From Betaproteobacteria bacterium (GTDB taxonomy: Bacteria; Pseudomonadota; Gammaproteobacteria; Burkholderiales; Burkholderiaceae_E): a stretch of 11,747 bases of DNA. Shown here piece by piece: positions 7,202 to 11,747 of this stretch (its first letter is position 1; each line of letters starts with the position of its first letter). The position numbers and the translations under genes were made by a program. The stretch is from assembly GCA_016868095.1 (NCBI GenBank), contig VGHV01000043.1, positions 1 through 11,747 of the forward strand, given 5' to 3'. The notes under the pieces were generated by a model that was not told the origin of the DNA, made no database searches, and saw only the letters and a program-made list of their open reading frames with translations.

Positions 7202-8750
7202 GATTTAGTTGCTCCCTAGGTGGCTCAAGTCGACGCTCCATCTTCAATGGCGGGGTGCTTGGCCGAATGGTGCTGTCCTGCGATTCGTCGCTAAGTTCAA
7301 GGCCCTCGGGTGCAGGTACTCGAATCGCCATCCAAGCCGACAGGACAAAGAGCATGGACTGGATCGCAAACACCCAGGCATAGGCCTTGCTCGGATCGGC
7401 AACGAGCCATTGGGCTATATCGCTTGCCATGGTCCCCAAAAAGCCCCCAAGTCCAAAGGCGATCGCCTGCGCGGCGCCCCAAAGTCCCATGCGCAAACCT
7501 TCCTGGTTATGTTGACCTTCACCAGCAAGTGTCATCATCGAGCCAATCGCGGCAACCGCGAACACACCGTTGGCAATGCCCAGGCCAATCACGCTGAGCT
7601 GCAAGGGCCATGAGCCCGCATGCATGCTTGCGGCCGTTAGGCTTAGTAGCGCAAGCGCTGACGCCGCGCAGCCCCCAACTGTCCAGCGTCGCATCGACTT
7701 CATCGATTGACCGCTACGACGCCAAGTGCCGATCAAAGCAACGAAAATCATACCGATTAAAACGCCGCCGTGCTGCATGCCCGCAAGTTGTGTGCTTTGA
7801 CCAGGCGTCATCGCAAAGACTGCGCCAGCAAAAGGTTCAAGGATTAGATCCTGAGCGCTATATGCCAGCATCGATATGAAAACAAATATGGTAAATCGCT
7901 GACTCGCTGTCTCTGCCCAAACCGATCGTAGTGCCAGCCAAAAGCGCGCGTCTTCGGCAGATCTTGATTCAGGGACTTGGGCGCGTGATTTAGGCTGATA
8001 GGCAAGGAAGCCTTTGGCGTGATGCTTGGATTCTAAGCCATAGAGCGCTATCACACTTAGTGCGAAAGCGATCAGACTGACTACGCCACTGACCTTTACA
8101 AGTCTTTCGTTTGAATAAGGGTCAAGAAAATGACCTGCTGTTGCCGCGGTTAGAACAAAGCCCATGATCATCATGACCCACACAATCGTTGCAGCGGCAG
8201 GTCTTCGCTTTGGACTGACTGACTTTGCAAGTAGCGCAAGCAGCGACGTACCGCTTGCCCCAACGCCAAGGCCAATCATTGAAAAAGCGAGCGTTGCAAG
8301 CATGATGCCCAGACCTTGTTGGGTGTCAAGCATGCTTGTGGCAAGCGCTGCGAGCCAGCCACCGCTTGCAAGGACTGCCATACCAAGCAGGATCCAGGGG
8401 CTTCGACGACCCTTGACATCGGAGTGGTGTCCCCACCGCGGACGCAGTATTTGTAGCGCATAGTGCAAGCCCACCAGTGCACCGGGAAGCATAGCTGGCA
8501 TGGCCATTTCAACAACCATCACGCGATTAATCGTTGATGTGGTGAGCACAACAATCGCACCGAGTGCAGTCTGTACCAATCCCAGCCTGAAAATCTCAAA
8601 CCAACTCAGTCCAGGCGCTTGCACAAGACAGCCGTCTGAAGCGGGTGCATGGTCTGAAGCGGACGAACGACCTGAAGCTGGCGTAGGGTCTGAAGCTGGC
8701 ATACCGCCTGAAGCGGGCCCATGACCTAAACTTTCGCGTGGGGATGTCAT
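7185..8750 (-). CDS. PucC/LhaA-like (BCD family) major facilitator protein
   Basis: A membrane protein of the bacteriochlorophyll delivery (BCD/PucC) branch of the major facilitator superfamily, matching the gene called orf428 between bchG and bchP in Rhodobacter. Members such as PucC and LhaA aid light-harvesting complex assembly, perhaps by shuttling pigment. The exact job of this branch is not settled. The 521-residue protein has about twelve hydrophobic segments beginning near residue 50. The block LVGLHYALQILRPRWGHHSDVKGRRSPWILLG, with its loop 2-3 basic motif, is typical of the family. The first 50 residues are unusual: a hydrophilic extension with five hexapeptide repeats of the form xPASxx (residues 11-40). 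The start is supported by the 4-bp ATGA overlap with the bchG stop, so the repeats should be translated. Its end overlaps bchP by 17 bp. Confidence 0.92.
   Translation of the reverse strand: MTSPRESLGHGPASGGMPASDPTPASGRSSASDHAPASDGCLVQAPGLSWFEIFRLGLVQTALGAIVVLTTSTINRVMVVEMAMPAMLPGALVGLHYALQILRPRWGHHSDVKGRRSPWILLGMAVLASGGWLAALATSMLDTQQGLGIMLATLAFSMIGLGVGASGTSLLALLAKSVSPKRRPAAATIVWVMMIMGFVLTAATAGHFLDPYSNERLVKVSGVVSLIAFALSVIALYGLESKHHAKGFLAYQPKSRAQVPESRSAEDARFWLALRSVWAETASQRFTIFVFISMLAYSAQDLILEPFAGAVFAMTPGQSTQLAGMQHGGVLIGMIFVALIGTWRRSGQSMKSMRRWTVGGCAASALALLSLTAASMHAGSWPLQLSVIGLGIANGVFAVAAIGSMMTLAGEGQHNQEGLRMGLWGAAQAIAFGLGGFLGTMASDIAQWLVADPSKAYAWVFAIQSMLFVLSAWMAIRVPAPEGLELSDESQDSTIRPSTPPLKMERRLEPPREQLNHASIG
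8635..8724 (-). repeat. Five 18-bp tandem repeats inside the PucC-like gene
   Basis: On the plus strand five imperfect 18-base units begin at 8635, 8653, 8671, 8689 and 8707, each opening with TCTGAAGC or CCTGAAGC. Read on the coding strand they give GPASGG, MPASDP, TPASGR, SSASDH and APASDG. The 18-base period keeps the frame, so copy number can change without breaking the gene. The repeats lie just downstream of the start codon and before the first membrane helix. Confidence 0.9.
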
Positions 8751-9649
8751 ACGCTTACCGGACTAGCGATGGGCGTTCGCGAGGCTTGGAGGGCAAATGC
8801 TGCAATAAGCATACCGAGCACATAAAGGCTTGTCCCGGTTGCGTTGTACCAGGCGGCGCGTTGATGAGGGTTTCGCAATAATTTTTGCATCAGCAAAAAT
8901 TGTGCTAATAAAAGGACCGCTATGGCCAGTGCGTGAAAGCTTTGTCCCCAGTAATAGATGAGCCCAATCACAATCATCTGAGGTAAGGCCATCACGATGC
9001 ATGCAAGCCTTGCTGCCCTGTCCACGCCAAGTTGAACTGGCAATGAGGCAATGTTCCATTGCCGATCACCCTCGACAGATTTAAAGTCGTTGAGGGTCAT
9101 AATCCCATGTGCCCCAAAACTGTATAACAGCGCAAGAGTCAGACTTCTTGAGTCCGGAAGCGCCCCTGCGGCAAGCACCGTGGCACCGGTGATCCAGGGG
9201 AGTCCCTCATAGCAAACGGCCACGGCGGTATTACCCCACCAGCCATTGCGCTTAAGCCTCAGGGGCGGTGCGCTATAAGCCCAGGCAAGTACTAAGCCGA
9301 TTGCGGCGGCTCCGAATCCCCAGGGGCCAAGAAGCGGAGCAATCGCAAGCGATAAAACAGTCCATGCAATGGCAATGTAAAGACCGCTACGACCAGGTAA
9401 GCGCCCCGAAGGGATGGGTCGTTGTGGTTCGTTGACCGCATCAACATGTCGGTCAAACCAGTCGTTGACCGCCTGGCTGGTGGCGCAGACCAAGGGGCCT
9501 GCGAGGATAATTCCCGCAATGATGATGAACCAACGGCCGTCGGGCGAGGCTCCTGACGATACAGCGCCACAGGCAAATGCCCACATCGGGGCAAACCAGG
9601 TAATCGGTTTGAGAAGTTCGAAGGCGGCACGCCATTGGATTGGATGCAT
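8747..9649 (-). CDS. bchG: Bacteriochlorophyll synthase (geranylgeranyl transferase) BchG
   Basis: BchG is an UbiA-family integral membrane prenyltransferase that esterifies bacteriochlorophyllide a with geranylgeranyl diphosphate, the last assembly step before BchP acts. From ATG 9649 the protein has 300 residues. It opens HPIQWRAAFELLKPITWFAPMWAF, as in the family. The first Asp-rich motif is NDWFDRHVDAVNEP (62-75), followed by RPIPSGR. The second is NDFKSVEGD (187-195), and YSAPPLRLKRNGWWGN (125-140) is also diagnostic. Eight or nine hydrophobic segments are visible. The start is not secure: neither this ATG nor the in-frame TTG at 9685, which overlaps the ppsR stop as TTGA and would add 12 residues, has a good ribosome-binding site. 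Conservation favours the ATG. The stop overlaps the PucC-like start by 4 bp. Confidence 0.95.
   Translation of the reverse strand: MHPIQWRAAFELLKPITWFAPMWAFACGAVSSGASPDGRWFIIIAGIILAGPLVCATSQAVNDWFDRHVDAVNEPQRPIPSGRLPGRSGLYIAIAWTVLSLAIAPLLGPWGFGAAAIGLVLAWAYSAPPLRLKRNGWWGNTAVAVCYEGLPWITGATVLAAGALPDSRSLTLALLYSFGAHGIMTLNDFKSVEGDRQWNIASLPVQLGVDRAARLACIVMALPQMIVIGLIYYWGQSFHALAIAVLLLAQFLLMQKLLRNPHQRAAWYNATGTSLYVLGMLIAAFALQASRTPIASPVSV
8880..8901. repeat. Perfect 9-bp inverted repeat inside bchG
   Basis: AATTTTTGC (8880-8888) and GCAAAAATT (8893-8901) are exact complements separated by four bases. On the bchG mRNA this would form a 9-pair hairpin over codons for QFLLMQKLL. It is AT-rich and has no following U tract, so it does not look like a classical terminator. 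No function is assigned. Confidence 0.6.
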
Positions 9650-9681
9650 ACAGCGAACAATACGCTGGACGCATCGAAGCG

Positions 9682-11214
9682 TCAATCAGATTGGACAGTA
9701 TGGTCCTGACTGTTTTCGTACTCTGCGAGTCCGTAGCGCCGCAGTTTTGTATAAAGGCTTTGACGGCTCAATCCAAGCATTTCAGCGGCCGAGGCGCGAT
9801 TATCTTTAGTCATTTCGAGCGCGGCCTCAATGCAAAGGCGCTCGATGACATCAGTTGACTCACGTACTAAATCCTTGAGCGATACGCTGCCAACGAGCTC
9901 CGATAATTGTTCCATTGAGCGTGACATGGCTGGGCCGCGTGTGGGCTTGCTCGCAGCAGGGCTAAGCGTGCTTCGAATCGTCAACCCAAGGCTTTTAGCC
10001 TGCTCGTCGAGAAAGGCAGCTGAAATGTCAACTTCAACTGCTGAGCTGAATTCGCTGCTCAGCGTGGTTTGGTAGTGGCGAAGTCTGCGAGCTTGCTTCA
10101 TGCCGCTCATCAATACATCAAGGTCGACCACGCCGCGCCCTAACCAGCGCGCAAGGCTTTCGCCTCGAACAAGGCCTTCGTGGGGTAGGCGGACCATTTC
10201 AAGAAATGCTGGGTTGGCCTTTTGAATGTCGCCGTGCGGATCGCAGATCACAATGGCGTCGGGCGCGTGTTCAAACCAGGCCTGGCTGCTTTGTAATTGC
10301 TCGCGGTCTGCTCCTCGCAGACCCGCTTCGGGCGCGAGTCTGAGCAGCACATGAATCTGACCCTCGTGTCTTAGAGCCTGCACGCTTGCGAGATATTCCT
10401 CTTTACTCTTGGCATGACGCACGCGCACGTGTTCGGCCTGGCCGCTCGCCCTTAGCTGATCGATTTGATTGCGGATGCTGCGCTGCCCCTTCGCGTCAAT
10501 GGCGCTGCTGAGGCTTTTGTTGGCCAGTCGCTTTCCTGACCACTGAAAGTGCTCGTGGCAGGAAGCGTTGGCCTCGAGAACCCGCAGGCTATTGGCATCG
10601 ATGAGCATCAAGGGATCTTCGCTGTGTTGAAAGAGCAATCTGTAGCGGGTTTCAAGGTCACGCAAGCGGCTAAATTCGCGCTCAACTTGTTGTTGCGACT
10701 GAACAAATTGTTGTTGTAACTTGACGATCGGGTTCATCGAGCGGCCGACGGCGAGCAGGGGGCCGTCGTCATACAAACGGCGCACCCTATAACTGATGGG
10801 CAGGCTTCCTTCACGTAAGGGATGATTGAGTTGGCGCCAGGTCGACAAGGCGTCTTGTTGGAATGTGAACGATTTAGCTTCGCTAAAGCGTGTTTCGCGA
10901 TGTTCTATTGGTTGCTTATTGATTTTCGCTTTTTTTGGGCTCGAATTAGGCTGCAAAGGCTCAAGTTGGATCGCAGAATCAAGAAGTGCAAGCAATTTGC
11001 CGCGACTCTCCTGGGTGACCAGATCTGCCCAGAGCTTGCCGCGCCAGCGCTTGAGTTCTGTTGCATCCACCGTCTCGGCATTTCCTGCAGCATCAATTAC
11101 ACGGGCCTGCGAATCCAGTAGAAGAACGAGATCGGCAGACCATTCCAGCAAGCCTGCCACCGCCTCAGCCTTGAGATCGCGCAAGTCCGCTCTCGGGGAT
11201 TCAAATCGTTTCAT
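9682..11214 (-). CDS. ppsR: PpsR/CrtJ-type redox-responsive transcriptional regulator
   Basis: PpsR (CrtJ) is a soluble DNA-binding regulator that represses bacteriochlorophyll, carotenoid and antenna genes under oxygen by binding TGT-N12-ACA palindromes. In some bacteria it also activates. The 510-residue protein has an N-terminal PAS-like domain (about 18-160), a glutamine-rich coiled stretch (163-195), PAS domains at about 190-295 and 310-415, and a C-terminal Fis-type helix-turn-helix (457-495: RASAAEMLGLSRQSLYTKLRR). Cys461, in ERLCIEAAL, is the conserved redox cysteine of the DNA-binding domain. Only two others exist, Cys219 and Cys324. It exceeds the roughly 465 residues of Rhodobacter PpsR, partly through a Lys/Gln/Ser-rich stretch at 84-125. 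AAGGCGG lies 10 bases before the ATG. It heads the minus-strand block and faces bchF across a 386-bp control region, so self-control is possible. Confidence 0.95.
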   Translation of the reverse strand: MKRFESPRADLRDLKAEAVAGLLEWSADLVLLLDSQARVIDAAGNAETVDATELKRWRGKLWADLVTQESRGKLLALLDSAIQLEPLQPNSSPKKAKINKQPIEHRETRFSEAKSFTFQQDALSTWRQLNHPLREGSLPISYRVRRLYDDGPLLAVGRSMNPIVKLQQQFVQSQQQVEREFSRLRDLETRYRLLFQHSEDPLMLIDANSLRVLEANASCHEHFQWSGKRLANKSLSSAIDAKGQRSIRNQIDQLRASGQAEHVRVRHAKSKEEYLASVQALRHEGQIHVLLRLAPEAGLRGADREQLQSSQAWFEHAPDAIVICDPHGDIQKANPAFLEMVRLPHEGLVRGESLARWLGRGVVDLDVLMSGMKQARRLRHYQTTLSSEFSSAVEVDISAAFLDEQAKSLGLTIRSTLSPAASKPTRGPAMSRSMEQLSELVGSVSLKDLVRESTDVIERLCIEAALEMTKDNRASAAEMLGLSRQSLYTKLRRYGLAEYENSQDHTVQSD

Positions 11215-11357
11215 GGAAATCGATCCGCCTTGTCATTGTGTGGCGCGCCGGGTCCAGACGCTTACGCCTGACATCTGACGAACCTATTGTTATCCGCCCT
11301 GATTCTTTCGATTCGATGATTCTTTTCGACTTGATCCCTGAAGCACGTTAGACGCAA

Positions 11358-11379
11358 TTGAACAGCTAAAACTGTTTAA
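11358..11379. repeat. Inverted repeat upstream of ppsR
   Basis: AACAG (11361-11365) and CTGTT (11372-11376) are exact complements around a 6-base centre, and the flanking TT/AA pairs extend the symmetry (TTgAACAG-N6-CTGTTtAA). The site is about 145 bases ahead of the ppsR start. It could be an operator for a dimeric regulator. It does not fit TGT-N12-ACA or the FNR consensus TTGAT-N4-ATCAA. Confidence 0.4.
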
Positions 11380-11455
11380 GACAATTTTCAGGGCTTCATT
11401 TTACAAAAAAATTTTCTGCTTTCCTACTGCTTTCAACGAATTTGGTCGGATATTT

Positions 11456-11473
11456 TGTCAGTTGTTTTAGACA
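11456..11473. promoter_or_regulatory. PpsR/CrtJ binding box, perfect consensus
   Basis: TGTC-N10-GACA is present without mismatch (TGTC 11456-11459, GACA 11470-11473). This is the palindrome bound by PpsR/CrtJ in front of bch, crt and puc genes in Rhodobacter. It lies 40 bases upstream of the candidate bchF -35 box and 242 bases from the ppsR start, so it could serve both directions. Binding is inferred from sequence. Confidence 0.7.
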
Positions 11474-11490
11474 TCTTTTTGAAATGTCTA
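11468..11490. repeat. Inverted repeat TAGACAT-N9-ATGTCTA
   Basis: A perfect 7-base inverted repeat with a 9-base centre. Its left arm includes the right half of the perfect PpsR box, and its right arm supplies another TGTC half-site (11485-11488) that begins a poorer box (TGTC-N10-AACG). Half-sites arranged this way may let neighbouring PpsR dimers contact one another. Confidence 0.5.
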
Positions 11491-11500
11491 GTTCCTTAAA

Positions 11501-11518
11501 CGTCCAAATAAATTGACA
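11501..11518. promoter_or_regulatory. Second PpsR box, one mismatch, over the bchF -35
   Basis: CGTC-N10-GACA matches the PpsR palindrome except for the first base. Its right half forms the last four bases of the TTGACA -35 element, so a bound repressor would block RNA polymerase. The centre is 45 bases from that of the perfect box. Paired boxes are usual at CrtJ-controlled promoters. Confidence 0.55.
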
Positions 11519-11541
11519 GTTAAGCTTGATCGGTCTACATT
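11513..11541 (+). promoter_or_regulatory. Sigma70-like promoter for bchF
   Basis: A perfect -35 TTGACA (11513-11518) is followed by an ideal 17-base spacer and -10 TACATT (11536-11541, four of six matches). Transcription would start near 11548, giving a leader of roughly 53 bases before the bchF ATG. The overlap with a PpsR box supports a regulated photosynthesis promoter, probably driving bchF and whatever follows it. Confidence 0.6.
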
Positions 11542-11600
11542 GACCCTGTGGAAAGACTTGGCAAGACCCCTTAGCCAGCGATCGAGGATGACAGATCAGC

Positions 11601-11747
11601 ATGACCACCATGGAGCGCGCCACAATAGCATCTGAAGTTCGGGCCTTGTACAGCCCGCAGGAGCGATTGCGTCGCGACCAAACGATTTGGACGCTGGTGC
11701 AGGGGCTTCTCGCACCGCTACAATTTTTGGTGTTTTTGCTGAGCCTT
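11601..11747 (+). CDS. bchF: 3-vinyl bacteriochlorophyllide hydratase BchF, N-terminal part (3' end outside window)
   Basis: BchF hydrates the 3-vinyl group of (bacterio)chlorophyllide to 3-hydroxyethyl on the way to bacteriochlorophyll a. Only the first 49 codons are present. The stretch LYSPQERLRRDQTIWTLVQG followed by LLAPLQFLVFLLSL is the family N-terminus: a basic amphipathic lead, then the first membrane helix. I chose the ATG at 11601, though an in-frame ATG at 11610 is equally possible. The nearest Shine-Dalgarno-like sequence, GAGG, is 13 bases upstream and therefore poorly placed. The gene is divergent from ppsR and lies downstream of the PpsR-box promoter. In many purple bacteria bchF leads a bchFNBHLM operon, which may continue to the right. 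Confidence 0.9.
   Translation, partial: MTTMERATIASEVRALYSPQERLRRDQTIWTLVQGLLAPLQFLVFLLSL

Larger units (their letters stand above)
11215..11600. promoter_or_regulatory. Non-coding divergent control region between ppsR and bchF
   Basis: These 386 bases separate the divergent starts of ppsR (left) and bchF (right). I see no gene in either direction, and the one open frame crossing it (minus strand, 11396-11623) has no recognisable protein features. The half next to bchF holds an AT-rich tract (11398-11470), PpsR boxes and a sigma70-like promoter, listed separately. The half next to ppsR holds an inverted repeat (11358-11379) and a near-direct repeat of GATTCTTTCGA (11301-11311 and 11318-11329, the second with one extra T). 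I could not identify a convincing ppsR promoter. Confidence 0.8.

Noticed and set aside
10873..10887. TTTAGC/GCTAAA hairpin in ppsR
   Set aside because: A 6-base stem with a 3-base loop inside a low-complexity coding stretch is short enough to arise by chance, and no regulatory context supports it.
11396..11623. 75-codon minus-strand open frame in the ppsR-bchF control region
   Set aside because: It crosses the bchF start and the PpsR boxes, has no recognisable domain and no upstream ribosome site. It looks like chance.
1..11747. CRISPR arrays, insertion sequences, tRNA or rRNA genes, prophage or attachment sites
   Set aside because: I saw no spaced identical repeats, transposase-like protein, cloverleaf or rRNA segment. 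Nearly all bases are explained by photosynthesis genes.

Overview
The window is part of a photosynthesis gene cluster from an anoxygenic purple bacterium. It holds the end of the LH1 alpha gene (pufA), the reaction-centre genes pufL, pufM and pufC, an isoprenoid gene (dxs), then a block on the other strand with tspO, bchP, a PucC/BCD-family membrane protein gene, bchG and ppsR. The last 147 bases are the start of bchF on the plus strand. Pigment ligands in PufL and PufM and four CXXCH haem motifs in PufC are intact, so the apparatus looks functional. Base composition is moderate rather than strongly GC-rich. A tetrahaem PufC, a long PufM C-terminus of the Blastochloris/Chromatium type and the DXS sequence fit a gamma- or betaproteobacterium (gamma slightly favoured). 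This placement comes from remembered family sequences, not from a search.

Layout. Positions 3-3219 (+) are the 3' part of the puf operon: pufA, a 207-base AT-rich spacer with a hairpin, then tightly packed pufL, pufM and pufC. After about 100 bases dxs follows on the same strand (3319-5253). It runs tail to tail into tspO, and the two coding ends overlap by 11 bp. The minus-strand genes read, in transcription order, ppsR (11214-9682), bchG, the PucC-like gene, bchP and tspO (ending 5243). Short overlaps (4 bp and 17 bp) point to one operon from bchG to bchP, probably starting with ppsR. Positions 11215-11600 are a non-coding divergent control region between ppsR and bchF. It contains a perfect TGTC-N10-GACA PpsR/CrtJ box, a second box with one mismatch lying on the -35 of a TTGACA-N17-TACATT promoter, and several inverted repeats.

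How it works together. DXS feeds the MEP pathway and so the geranylgeranyl diphosphate used by BchG to esterify bacteriochlorophyllide. BchP reduces that tail to phytyl. The PucC-like protein probably helps pigment handling or antenna assembly. PufL, PufM, PufC and PufA use the pigment. PpsR represses pigment genes under oxygen, probably including bchF next door, and TspO is known in Rhodobacter as a modulator of the same circuit.

I see no wholly unknown system here. The points most worth a second look are the compact PpsR-controlled bchF promoter, the L213-Asn/M44-Glu pair near the QB site, an 18-bp coding minisatellite in the PucC-like gene, an Ala/Pro-rich TspO tail that overlaps dxs, insertions in BchP and PpsR, and a cluster order without aerR, bchE or bchJ beside ppsR.
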